DNA of 52,013 nt from NCBI GenBank assembly GCA_021850805.1, contig JAJZKO010000006.1:1-52013 (forward strand), written 5' to 3'. The notes below the pieces were generated by a model that searched no databases, had not been told where the DNA came from, and worked only from the letters and a program-made list of their open reading frames with translations. The stretch is from Microcaldota archaeon. GTDB lineage: Archaea; Micrarchaeota; Micrarchaeia; Micrarchaeales; CABMGC01. The position numbers and the translations under genes are program-made. Below are positions 6,987 through 15,230 of the stretch, piece after piece. Numbering within the stretch: the stretch's first letter is position 1; the number at the start of each line of letters is the position of its first letter.

Positions 6987-9749
6987 ATGAAAGACCCGTA
7001 CGCGCTCCTTGAAGAGAGGTTTGGCAGCCTGACAGATATACAGAAGATGGCATTTCCTGCGATAGAGAAGGGCCTCGACTGCCTGATATCTGCCCCTACG
7101 GGAAGCGGCAAGACAGAAGCCGCAATAATACCAACGCTGAAGAAAATAATTGATACTGATTCATCAGGTAACGTAGAGGGGATATGCGCTATATACGTAA
7201 CGCCTCTCCGCGCCCTTAACAGGGACCTGCTCTCAAGGCTGGAGTGGCTCTCAAAAGAGACTGGAATAAGCATAAGCGTGCGGCATGGGGATACAAGCAC
7301 GCAGGAGCGCAGGGAGCAGGTCAAGAAAGCGCCCCAATTCCTGATAACTACTCCTGAGACCCTTCAGAACATACTGCTCTCAGGGCTGCGCCCAAAACTG
7401 AAGAATCTCCGCACCGTGATAGTCGACGAGATGCATGAGCTATACTTCAACAAGCGCGGAGCGCAGCTTGCCATAACGCTTGAGCGGATAAGGGAAATAT
7501 CTGGCGAGTACCAAAGGATTGGAATAAGCGCGACTTTTGCAGACAGCAGCGAAGCTGCGACGTTCCTATTCCCCAGGGGAGATTATAGGAATATATCATC
7601 AGGCACCTCGAAGAAATACTCAGTGAGCGTGGAGATGCCAATGCAGCCTGGTGATAAAGGCACCAAGCTTAAGGCGATGTTTGCAATAGACCAGAGTTCG
7701 ATTGCAAGGATAGAGCGCATCAGCTACCTGATCCGGGAATCAAGGGCCTCGATACTATTTGCCAACACGCGTCAGGTCGTGGAATCCCTGGGTAGCAAGC
7801 TGCTGTACTTCAGCAGGGAGGACGACTTCGGGAAGGTCGGCGTGCACCATAGCTCGATAGACAGGGAGGAACGCGTAATTGTGGAAGACTCATTCAAGAG
7901 AGGCGAGATAAAATGCATAATAGCAACAAGCTCGCTGGAGCTGGGAATAGACATAGGCGCAATAGACTTGGTCATGCAGTACGGCTCCCCGCGCCAGGTG
8001 GTGAGGCTTATCCAGAGGATTGGCCGCGCGGGCCACCGCGAAGGCGCAGTCTCCAACGGCATCATAATAGTGGCCGGGGTAATGGAGTGCATCGAGTCAT
8101 CCGCAATAATAAGTCTGTCCGAGAGCGGCGTTCTTGAAAAGAGGGCAATAGAGCGGTCGGCTGCCGATGTCGTTGCGAACCAGATAGCCGCAATGGCCCT
8201 TGAGTATGGCGTATTGGACGAGAGAAAGGCGTACGATATAATCCGGAGGGCGTCTCCCTATCTGGATATGGAGTACGGATGGTTCAGGTCAACGCTATCC
8301 TTCTTATCGGATAACAGGATAATAAACTATTCCGAAGGAAAGATCTCAAGGACAGGGAAAGGGCGGCAGTATTTCATAAGGAACATAAGCATACTCCCGG
8401 ATAACAAATACTTCAGGGTAAGGAATACCTCATCAAACAAGATAATCTCCCTCCTGGACGAAAAATTTGTCTATAACAACATAGATTCAGGCTCCACGTT
8501 TATAACCAAGGGCGTACCGTGGAGGGTCATAACAATAGAGGAGGATACCATATACGTGGAGCCTTCCGCAGAGCTCGAAGCGGCAATACCAGACTGGGAA
8601 GGGGAAGACATTCCGGTCTCAAGGGAGGTGGTGCATGCATGCGCCTCGGCTTTCTCAAAACCTGATGCAATAGCCAAATCGATTCATGAAAGGGCGACGC
8701 TGAAAGCAGTAAAAGAATTCATATCAGCGCAGAATGCAGCATTCGTACCTGATACATCAGAGGTTGTAATAGAGGAGAGTGAGAATCTGGTCATGATCAC
8801 TACCTACCTGGGCACGCTTGCCAACCAGCATCTGTCAAAGCTCATATCCTCATTCGCCAGATCATACATGTCAAAGGAGATTACAGCAAGGGTAACCCCA
8901 TACTCAATAGTACTCGATATAAGCAGGCTGCGCACGCCTCCTGATTTCGCAGAGATGCTTAAGCGCATAGCATCAGTGAGGTACTTCGAGAGCAGGGAAG
9001 CGATAACATCGTCTGAGATATTCAGGTATAAATTTGTCCAGGTCGCCAAGACATTCGGAGTGGTTAGCAAAGATGCGACAATAACAAAGAGTGCGGCAGA
9101 GAAGCTAATCTCCTTCTACTCCGGCTCAATAATAGAGGCCGAAGTGATGCGCGATCTCAGCAAGAACTACCTCGATGCATCTGCCATATCCGAATTCATG
9201 GAAGGCATAATGGCAGGAAGGATTAAAATAAAATACATCGAAGGCAAGCTCTCACCGATTGCCGCAGAGATAGCTAGCAGTGCCTATCTGTACAAGGAGT
9301 TCCTCATGCCAAACCTCCCTACGGACAGGGAGATTAAGGACTTCAGGGACAGGCTCTCAGGCAAGAGGGTAACAACCATATGCACATACTGCTCCTTCGA
9401 GTCTCCTTATGGGATATCGTTCGATGGATCCACTCAGATAAAATGCCCTAACTGCGGAAGTCCGCTTCTCGCAATCTACTCGGAAGAATACCGCAAGGTC
9501 CTCTCAAAAAAGAGAGCAGGGTCGCGCCTCTCCTCAAAGGAATCCGCTATATACTGGGAGATGGTGAAGGAATCCGGGCTCATCGCATCCTATGGCGACC
9601 GCGCTGTAGTTGCGCTCTCCACATACGGAATAGGGCCAAACACAGCTGCAAGGGTGCTCAGGATGCTGAGAAAAGAGGAGGACAGCTTCATAATGGACCT
9701 CCTCGATGCGCAGAAAAAATTTATAAAGAACAAGAAATACTGGGCATGA
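6987..9749 (+). CDS. Lhr-like DEAD/DEAH superfamily 2 helicase
   Basis: The 920-residue protein has superfamily 2 motifs in order: Q motif near Q19, Walker A 'APTGSGKT' (36-43), DEMH box near residue 147, 'SATF' near 182, 'SSLELGIDIG' and 'QRIGRAGH' (about 342-350). It continues with a winged-helix and a long Lhr-type C-terminal region, two CxxC pairs (CTYC about 799, CPNC about 821) forming a zinc ribbon, and a helix-hairpin-helix-like end (STYGIGPNTAARVL). Lhr helicases unwind DNA and DNA-RNA hybrids in repair and recombination. The ATG at 6987 follows the previous stop by one base; a TTG at 6957 would overlap the propeller gene. The zinc ribbon suggests the archaeal Lhr2-like branch, which I infer and have not shown. 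Confidence 0.85.
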   Translation: MKDPYALLEERFGSLTDIQKMAFPAIEKGLDCLISAPTGSGKTEAAIIPTLKKIIDTDSSGNVEGICAIYVTPLRALNRDLLSRLEWLSKETGISISVRHGDTSTQERREQVKKAPQFLITTPETLQNILLSGLRPKLKNLRTVIVDEMHELYFNKRGAQLAITLERIREISGEYQRIGISATFADSSEAATFLFPRGDYRNISSGTSKKYSVSVEMPMQPGDKGTKLKAMFAIDQSSIARIERISYLIRESRASILFANTRQVVESLGSKLLYFSREDDFGKVGVHHSSIDREERVIVEDSFKRGEIKCIIATSSLELGIDIGAIDLVMQYGSPRQVVRLIQRIGRAGHREGAVSNGIIIVAGVMECIESSAIISLSESGVLEKRAIERSAADVVANQIAAMALEYGVLDERKAYDIIRRASPYLDMEYGWFRSTLSFLSDNRIINYSEGKISRTGKGRQYFIRNISILPDNKYFRVRNTSSNKIISLLDEKFVYNNIDSGSTFITKGVPWRVITIEEDTIYVEPSAELEAAIPDWEGEDIPVSREVVHACASAFSKPDAIAKSIHERATLKAVKEFISAQNAAFVPDTSEVVIEESENLVMITTYLGTLANQHLSKLISSFARSYMSKEITARVTPYSIVLDISRLRTPPDFAEMLKRIASVRYFESREAITSSEIFRYKFVQVAKTFGVVSKDATITKSAAEKLISFYSGSIIEAEVMRDLSKNYLDASAISEFMEGIMAGRIKIKYIEGKLSPIAAEIASSAYLYKEFLMPNLPTDREIKDFRDRLSGKRVTTICTYCSFESPYGISFDGSTQIKCPNCGSPLLAIYSEEYRKVLSKKRAGSRLSSKESAIYWEMVKESGLIASYGDRAVVALSTYGIGPNTAARVLRMLRKEEDSFIMDLLDAQKKFIKNKKYWA

Positions 9750-9750
9750 T

Positions 9751-10563
9751 TCATCTGGAATACGCCGAATCCGACAAGCTGCGTATATGCTCCATCAACT
9801 CCTTCTGCTTACCCTCCTTGACCATCTTCGCAATCTTCCCTGCAGACCCGGCAAATGTATCCTCAATACTCCCGAGCCCATGCAGGCTCGTCTGGAGATA
9901 AGAGTAAAAATTAGGGTCAGAAGATATTATATCATCAACAAAAGACTTCAGCTTCCTGAAACTCGGGCCACTCAGCCCCATGTACTTCATTATATGCATC
10001 CTGCTCCATGCATCCGCAGTGGCGAAGGCCACGAAGTGCGTAAGCCCCAATATGACATTCATTGCCTCGTCATGCTCCTCAGGAGTTACCTGTACTACGT
10101 TAAAACCCATCATGGTGAGCCTGCTTCCAAGCTTCCCAGCAAATCTGCGCTCCTCTTCATTGGTCGGAGTAAGAACAAAGTTCTCGCCCTTTCCGGAAGA
10201 GCCCGGACCGAAGACAGGGTGAGTGCCAAGAACCGTGGCACGTCTTATATTGGAGTGCATTATCTCTACCGGAACCGTCTTCACGGAAGTTATATCAATG
10301 ACCTTCTGCCCGCTCCCTATATGCGGAGCTATCTCCTTTACCACACCCTCAAAATCCTGCAGAAGAACAGAGATGATTACAAGATCGGCTCCATCTACAG
10401 CGGCTATGTTGTCACGTGCCACTGACACAGGGCACTGCCTCTCCACTATCCTGCATTTCCTGCTGTTCCTTCCTGATATGACAACTTCATGACCTTTCTC
10501 GGAAAGGAACCTGGCGAACCATGCGCCCATCTGCCCTCCACCTCCTATTATGGCGATTTTCAT
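9751..10563 (-). CDS. tyrA: Prephenate dehydrogenase
   Basis: This 270-residue protein starts with an NAD(P)-binding Rossmann motif, 'MKIAIIGGGGQMGAWFA', then 'VVISGR', 'DLVIISVLLQDFEGVVKEI', 'VIDITSVKT' and 'LGTHPVFGPGS', the last containing the His-Pro-Phe-Gly signature of TyrA. It oxidatively decarboxylates prephenate to 4-hydroxyphenylpyruvate in tyrosine synthesis. The chosen ATG overlaps the stop codon of pheA as ATGA, so the two are translationally coupled. A longer frame upstream simply runs through pheA in another frame. The gene ends two bases from the convergent helicase gene, leaving no room for a separate terminator. Confidence 0.88.
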   Translation of the reverse strand: MKIAIIGGGGQMGAWFARFLSEKGHEVVISGRNSRKCRIVERQCPVSVARDNIAAVDGADLVIISVLLQDFEGVVKEIAPHIGSGQKVIDITSVKTVPVEIMHSNIRRATVLGTHPVFGPGSSGKGENFVLTPTNEEERRFAGKLGSRLTMMGFNVVQVTPEEHDEAMNVILGLTHFVAFATADAWSRMHIMKYMGLSGPSFRKLKSFVDDIISSDPNFYSYLQTSLHGLGSIEDTFAGSAGKIAKMVKEGKQKELMEHIRSLSDSAYSR

Positions 10564-11384
10564 ACACGCACCTTTGCCTTGGCGTATGAGCCAAGGAATC
10601 TGAAGCTCTTTGCGTTCTTTGCGAGCTCCTCGCATGCCCTTGACATCGGGCGGCTTTTCATGCTTCCCTCGCACTCTGCATAAAATATGTAATTCCATGG
10701 CTTGCCTATTATCGGCCTTGACTGGAGGTAAGTCATGTTTATACCGTTTTTCACGAAACAGCCTATGGCGTTGTAGAGCGCCCCTGGCTTATTGGTCGTT
10801 ACAAATGCGAAAGAGCTCTTCGTACCCTTGCCATCATGAGCCTCCATCTCCCTCGATATGGCAAAGAACCTGGTATAGTTCATGCGGTCATTCTCTATGC
10901 CCCTCATTATTACCGACAGGCCGTAAGCCCTGGCTGCTCTCTCGCTTGCTATCGCACCAAAGTCCTTCAACCCCTCATCTTTTATGTGCTTTGCGCTTGC
11001 TGCCGTATCATAGAATGGTATCTCAACCATCCTGTTGCGGTGTATGAACCTGCTGCACTGCGCAAGCGCCTGCGGATGCGAGTATACACCTGATATATTC
11101 CTTAGCTTTCTGCCACCAAACCCGATAAGGCAGTGCGATATTCTGATTATATTCTCTCCATGAACGAAGAGCTTGCCGTTGACAAGGGAGTCGTACGTCT
11201 GAGTAACCGGTCCCTCTATGGAGTTCTCAACTGGCACAAAGCCGAAGTCAACATCGCCGCGTTCTACAGCGCTGAAGACATCTGCTATGTTATAGCATCC
11301 TATAAACCTGTTCTTTCTGCCAAAGTGCTTCTCTGCCGCAGCTTCGCTGTAAGCGCCATGAACCCCCTGGAAAGCAATCCTCAA
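10560..11384 (-). CDS. pheA: Prephenate dehydratase with ACT domain
   Basis: The first about 180 residues form the dehydratase domain ('IAFQGVHGAYSEAAA', 'FGFVPVENSIEGPV', and 'NYTRFFAI' carrying the Thr-Arg-Phe signature). The last about 80 residues form an ACT domain ('KPGALYNAIGCF', 'YLQSRPI'), where the family uses GAL and ESRP to bind phenylalanine for feedback inhibition; here ESRP is QSRP. The enzyme converts prephenate to phenylpyruvate. The start codon is TTG, fixed by an in-frame TGA immediately before it, with AGGTG about nine bases upstream. It is the first gene of the pheA-tyrA pair. Confidence 0.9.
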   Translation of the reverse strand: MRIAFQGVHGAYSEAAAEKHFGRKNRFIGCYNIADVFSAVERGDVDFGFVPVENSIEGPVTQTYDSLVNGKLFVHGENIIRISHCLIGFGGRKLRNISGVYSHPQALAQCSRFIHRNRMVEIPFYDTAASAKHIKDEGLKDFGAIASERAARAYGLSVIMRGIENDRMNYTRFFAISREMEAHDGKGTKSSFAFVTTNKPGALYNAIGCFVKNGINMTYLQSRPIIGKPWNYIFYAECEGSMKSRPMSRACEELAKNAKSFRFLGSYAKAKVRV

Positions 11385-11460
11385 TCAAACACCTACGCCA
11401 ATCAACGTATTAAATTCCAGACTTAATAAACACGTAACTGATTAATAAAGATTGGATAAT

Positions 11461-11982
11461 ATGTCAATCCTGCTTAGCCAGGCTCCTGAACCGCAGGCAA
11501 TGATAAAGGTAGCTCCTTCAATTTCCGAAGTACACAACATCGTACACATAATGACGCTCCTAAGGAACCCCAGGAGCGGCGAAGAACTGCTCCTTATGTT
11601 CAGGAGGAAGCCTGAAGATACTTTTGGAGGCATGCTCAACTGCCCCTCAGGCCATATAGACGGCAGCGAGACGAGGCGCGCCGCAGCCGTGCGTGAATTT
11701 ATAGAGGAAACCGGAATAGAAAGAAGCATGAAATTCCGCCACCTTGGCGAGATGAGTGTGCAGACGAACATAGGCACCTTCAATTCACACTCGCTCATCG
11801 CGAGGATAACCGCAGAGGAATATGGCGCCATAAGGAATACAGAACACATCCCCGGAAGCAAGATGGCAATAGCGCTCTCAGGTATATGTGCATCCACGCT
11901 CTCCGAGATGACCCCTGTTGACGCGGCCATAATACGCGCAGCACTGGCCAGAGGCGCAGACAAAATATCCGCGATGGTATAA
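11461..11982 (+). CDS. Nudix hydrolase
   Basis: A complete Nudix box spans residues 64-86 with the spacing G-x5-E-x7-REFIEETGI, including the metal-binding Glu residues. Nudix enzymes cleave nucleoside diphosphates linked to other groups, often for nucleotide pool sanitation or cofactor turnover. The substrate cannot be told from sequence here. The ATG at 11461 is preferred; a TTG three codons earlier is possible. The gene is divergent from pheA and convergent with gyrA, ending two bases from the gyrA stop codon. Confidence 0.85.
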   Translation: MSILLSQAPEPQAMIKVAPSISEVHNIVHIMTLLRNPRSGEELLLMFRRKPEDTFGGMLNCPSGHIDGSETRRAAAVREFIEETGIERSMKFRHLGEMSVQTNIGTFNSHSLIARITAEEYGAIRNTEHIPGSKMAIALSGICASTLSEMTPVDAAIIRAALARGADKISAMV

Positions 11983-11984
11983 AG

Positions 11985-14390
11985 CTAATCCTTGCTGTAA
12001 GCAAGCGCAGCATCAACTATAACCGCACCGCTGTCAAGCTTCATAAGCCTGACTCCGCTCGCAGCCCTTCCCGTAACCCTTATTGAGCTTATGGGTATGG
12101 TTATGCTTACGCCGTTTGAGCTTATCAGCCTCACAAAGGTCTCATCCTTCACGAAAAGTGACTTTGTCACCTTCCCTGTCTTCTCATTTGCCTTTATATT
12201 TATGACTCCTCCCCCGCCTCTTCCCTGCGCCCTGTATTTATTAACGTCGGTGACCTTCCCATATCCCTTCTCCGTTACGGTGAGCACGCTGCCGGCATCG
12301 CTTGCGGATATTATGTTTATCGCAGCATCCCCCTTCCTGAGGCGTATTCCCCTAACCCCTATCCCAGACCTGCCTATCATGCGCACATCCTCTTCAGGGA
12401 ACTTTATGGCCTTCCCGTTTTTGGTCATTATAAGGAAATACTTCCCGCCCCTGTAGATTATGGCATCTACTATCTCGTCCCCATCGTTAAGGGAGATTGC
12501 TTTTATCCCAGTGGCCCTCGGCCTTGAAAAGAGCTCCCCATTCAATCTCTTTACGACTCCTTTGGAAGTCAGGAAGGCTATCTTGGAGCCTGTAAAGTCC
12601 TTGACATTGAACATTAGCACCATCTTCTCATCCTTTACGTTCAAGAGGTTCACTATCGCCTTGCCTTCCGAATATCTCCCGCTCTCAGGTATATTGTAAG
12701 CCTTGAGCCAGTACGCCCTGCCGGTATTCGAGATGAACATGACATATTCCTTGTTCCTGCACCCTATCATCTGCTTCGCGAAATCGCCCTCCTTAAGATT
12801 CATCGCTATTATGCCATGCCCTCCGCGCGCCTGCTCCCTGTAATTCTGCGTGCTTAGCCTCTTCACATACCCGCTGTTCGTCATTATAACCGTCACATCG
12901 TAGTCGCTTATCATGTCTTCCTGGGTAATGTCCACAGCCTCCTCGGACACCTCTATTGCGGTCCTCCTCGGCCGCGCATAGGACTTCTTCAGCTCCTCTG
13001 TCTCATTTATTATTATCCCATCGACCAGCACGGGATCGCCTATAACCTTGCCGTAGTAATCCACCTTCCCGTTCAGCTCCGCCTTCTCCTTCTCAAGGGT
13101 CTCATTCTCAAGGTGCGTAAGCCTGCCCAGCCTCATCTCAAGTATCGCATTCGCCTGCTTCTCAGAGAGGGAATAATTCCCTATAAGCACCGTACGCGCT
13201 TCGTTTATATCAGAGCTGGCCTTGATGTCCCTTATCACGCTGTCTATCCTGCCTATTGCTATAAGTAGCCCGTCAACTATATGCAGCCTCTCTGTAGCCA
13301 CCTTCAGCTCATGCCTGCTCCTGCGCAGCACCACCTCCCTCCTGTGCTCGATGAATGTTGCCAGCATCTGCGGGAGAGTGAGGTTCTTCAGGCTCTTCTT
13401 TACTATTGCAAGGTTTATCAGCGGGAAGGTTATCTGGAGCTGCGTATGCTTGTAGAGCTGGTTCAGGACCTGCTCTCCCTGGAACCCATCCTTGTACTCC
13501 ACAACTATCTCTATTCCGTTCTTGTCGCTCTCGTCCCTTATGTCTTTTATGCCTATTATCTTCTTGTCCTTGACGAGCTGCACTATGGTCTTTATCAGCG
13601 TAGCCTTGTTGACGCTGTATGGTATCTCAACTATCCTTATCGTACCCTTCTTCTCGTTTATCTCCGCGCGCGCCTTAAGCGCCAGCTGCCCTCTTCCCAG
13701 CTTGTATCCCGCATAGGCCGCCTGTGACATTACCGCTATCCCTCCTGTAGGGAAATCCGGGCCTTTTATTATCTCAAGCAGCTGCTCAGCCGTGCAGTCC
13801 CTGTTCTTAAGCATGAATACTACAGCGTCGCAGACCTCACCCAGGTTGTGCGGAGGTATACTGGTGGCAACTCCAACCGCTATTCCAGAGGCGCCGTTCA
13901 CAAGGAGGTTCGGGAGCTTGGACGGGAGTATAGCAGGCTCGCTTTCCGTATTGTCGAAATTCGGAACGAAATCGACAGTCTCCTTGTCCATGTCCGCAAG
14001 AGCCTCCTCAGCTATCTTGGCGAGCCTCACCTCAGTGTATCTCATCGCCGCAGGAGGGTCCCCGTCTATGGAACCGAAATTGCCCTGCCCCTCCACCAGG
14101 GTATGGTTCATGGAGAACTCCTGGGCCATTCTTGCCAGGGAGTCGTATATGGCAATGTCCCCATGAGGATGGAACTTGCCTATGACCTCTCCCACAATCC
14201 TGGCACTCTTCTTGGTTGGCAGGTTATGGAAATTCTTTATCATATGCATTGCATATAGTATCCTGCGCTGCACAGGCTTCAATCCGTCCCGTGCTTCGGG
14301 TATAGCCCTGCCGATTATCACGCTCATTGCATAATCAAGATAGCTCGTCTGGAGCTCATTTTCAAGCATTACTTTGTTTATCTTGCCCAT
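11985..14390 (-). CDS. gyrA: DNA gyrase subunit A
   Basis: This 801-residue type IIA topoisomerase subunit has the N-terminal 'SYLDYAMSVIIGRAIPEARDG' signature, a catalytic tyrosine at about Y118 in 'AAMRYTEVRL', and a C-terminal six-bladed pinwheel with a GyrA box, 'QARGGHG' near residues 519-525, a slightly degenerate form of QRRGGKG. The box is what lets gyrase wrap DNA and introduce negative supercoils, so this is gyrase and not topoisomerase IV. The ATG is preceded by GGTGG; a longer upstream frame is out of character. A minus-strand TTTAAATA near 14470-14478 is a likely promoter. Gyrase in archaea is considered of bacterial origin. Confidence 0.92.
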   Translation of the reverse strand: MGKINKVMLENELQTSYLDYAMSVIIGRAIPEARDGLKPVQRRILYAMHMIKNFHNLPTKKSARIVGEVIGKFHPHGDIAIYDSLARMAQEFSMNHTLVEGQGNFGSIDGDPPAAMRYTEVRLAKIAEEALADMDKETVDFVPNFDNTESEPAILPSKLPNLLVNGASGIAVGVATSIPPHNLGEVCDAVVFMLKNRDCTAEQLLEIIKGPDFPTGGIAVMSQAAYAGYKLGRGQLALKARAEINEKKGTIRIVEIPYSVNKATLIKTIVQLVKDKKIIGIKDIRDESDKNGIEIVVEYKDGFQGEQVLNQLYKHTQLQITFPLINLAIVKKSLKNLTLPQMLATFIEHRREVVLRRSRHELKVATERLHIVDGLLIAIGRIDSVIRDIKASSDINEARTVLIGNYSLSEKQANAILEMRLGRLTHLENETLEKEKAELNGKVDYYGKVIGDPVLVDGIIINETEELKKSYARPRRTAIEVSEEAVDITQEDMISDYDVTVIMTNSGYVKRLSTQNYREQARGGHGIIAMNLKEGDFAKQMIGCRNKEYVMFISNTGRAYWLKAYNIPESGRYSEGKAIVNLLNVKDEKMVLMFNVKDFTGSKIAFLTSKGVVKRLNGELFSRPRATGIKAISLNDGDEIVDAIIYRGGKYFLIMTKNGKAIKFPEEDVRMIGRSGIGVRGIRLRKGDAAINIISASDAGSVLTVTEKGYGKVTDVNKYRAQGRGGGGVINIKANEKTGKVTKSLFVKDETFVRLISSNGVSITIPISSIRVTGRAASGVRLMKLDSGAVIVDAALAYSKD

Positions 14391-14656
14391 GCAACCACCG
14401 CAGCCTAAGAGCCAGAAAGACAGGAATTCTGCGTCGTGTGGATTTACAGGCAATTAATAACAGAAAAAGTATTTAAACCATTCAAGCCGATGGGAAAATC
14501 CGCCGGCGCCGGCGGAGCGCTATGTGCGCAAAGCCTCATTTTATAAACATTGATACATGTTTCGTGAAGAGACGTAGGAGAACGTAACCGAGGCAAGGTT
14601 TTTATAGAAACAAACGGAAGCTAGAATCACAGTAAGACAATCATTTTTGTTTTTAG
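14391..14656. other. Intergenic region upstream of gyrA
   Basis: It contains the likely gyrA TATA box on the minus strand (14470-14478) and the 16-bp palindrome at 14500-14515. An AT-rich tract at about 14597-14655 comes before the gene whose frame opens at 14657. A long minus-strand open frame (14541-14876) here is antisense to that gene and has no domain or promoter. Confidence 0.4.
14500..14515. repeat. Perfect GC-only 16-bp palindrome
   Basis: The sequence CCGCCGGCGCCGGCGG is its own reverse complement and stands out in AT-rich intergenic DNA. It lies about 20-30 bases upstream of the putative gyrA TATA box. It could be a protein-binding site, a strong hairpin, or a restriction/modification-prone site; nothing else indicates which. 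Confidence 0.6.
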
Positions 14657-15226
14657 GTTGTTTACACGCAAAAACTAAAAGGCGCCGCCCAAGGCGACCT
14701 GCCGTTTGAGATAAAGCGAATATCCGATTCACTCGAGAGCATCTCAAGGCGAGCAGCCTTCTCATATCCTTCAGCGCGCGACATATACAGGGTAAACGAA
14801 TCGATACTGCACCTTTATTCCTCAATCCTCCTCTCCGAGACGATAGGCACCGGAGAAAAGTCCATGGCCGTTTCAATGATCAATTCCGCTGTCCTAAGCG
14901 CGGCACGGGAAATAAACAGCCCCAACTACAAATCATCTGGGCATCACATACTCGAAGTAATAGAGGTTCCCGCATTGGAACTGGTTGCACTACTCTCGAA
15001 TGGAAGCCGCCCGCTCCAGGGCGCTCTGCGCGACAGTGAAGCCACACACCTATCACGGCTTTCCCTATGGAACAGCGGGATAAGCGTATCAGGAGTAAAG
15101 GATATGCTAAGGGCTTCAGATACCACAGTGGAAGAGACAGCAAAGAAGCTCTCCAAGGAGGCATCGGGCATCAGCCACATAATGCTCCTCGCCCTCGCAG
15201 AGGGCTCAATAGTATTCTACAGCTAG
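14657..15226 (+). CDS. Unrecognised helical protein gene without standard start codon
   Basis: The frame opens after a TAG at 14654-14656 and runs to the stop at 15226. The first ATG is at 14864, but translation upstream of it is clearly protein-like ('GDLPFEIKRISDSLESISRR', 'RVNESILHLYSSILLSETIG'), with helix-forming composition and codon usage like neighbouring genes. No ATG, GTG or TTG occurs in frame between 14657 and 14864. The candidates are the CTG near 14699 preceded by GGCGA, a frameshift, or a 5' truncation. The rest is alpha-helical, with 'ETAKKLSKEASGISHIMLLALAEGSIVFYS' at the end. No family recognised. It lies antiparallel between gyrA and gyrB. Confidence 0.5.
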   Translation, partial: VVYTQKLKGAAQGDLPFEIKRISDSLESISRRAAFSYPSARDIYRVNESILHLYSSILLSETIGTGEKSMAVSMINSAVLSAAREINSPNYKSSGHHILEVIEVPALELVALLSNGSRPLQGALRDSEATHLSRLSLWNSGISVSGVKDMLRASDTTVEETAKKLSKEASGISHIMLLALAEGSIVFYS

Positions 15227-15230
15227 CCGG

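Noticed and set aside
12091-13727. Several plus-strand frames inside gyrA
   Set aside because: All lie antisense to a full-length, motif-complete gyrA and encode Leu/Ser-rich nonsense typical of shadow frames.
14660-14680. A-rich tract as a programmed -1 frameshift site
   Set aside because: Only five A before C, not the standard A AAA AAC heptamer, and no downstream structure is evident; a CTG start or sequencing error is as likely.
14541-14876. Minus-strand 111-codon open frame between gyrA and gyrB
   Set aside because: It is antisense to the plus-strand frame that reads like a real protein; it has no domain, promoter or Shine-Dalgarno.
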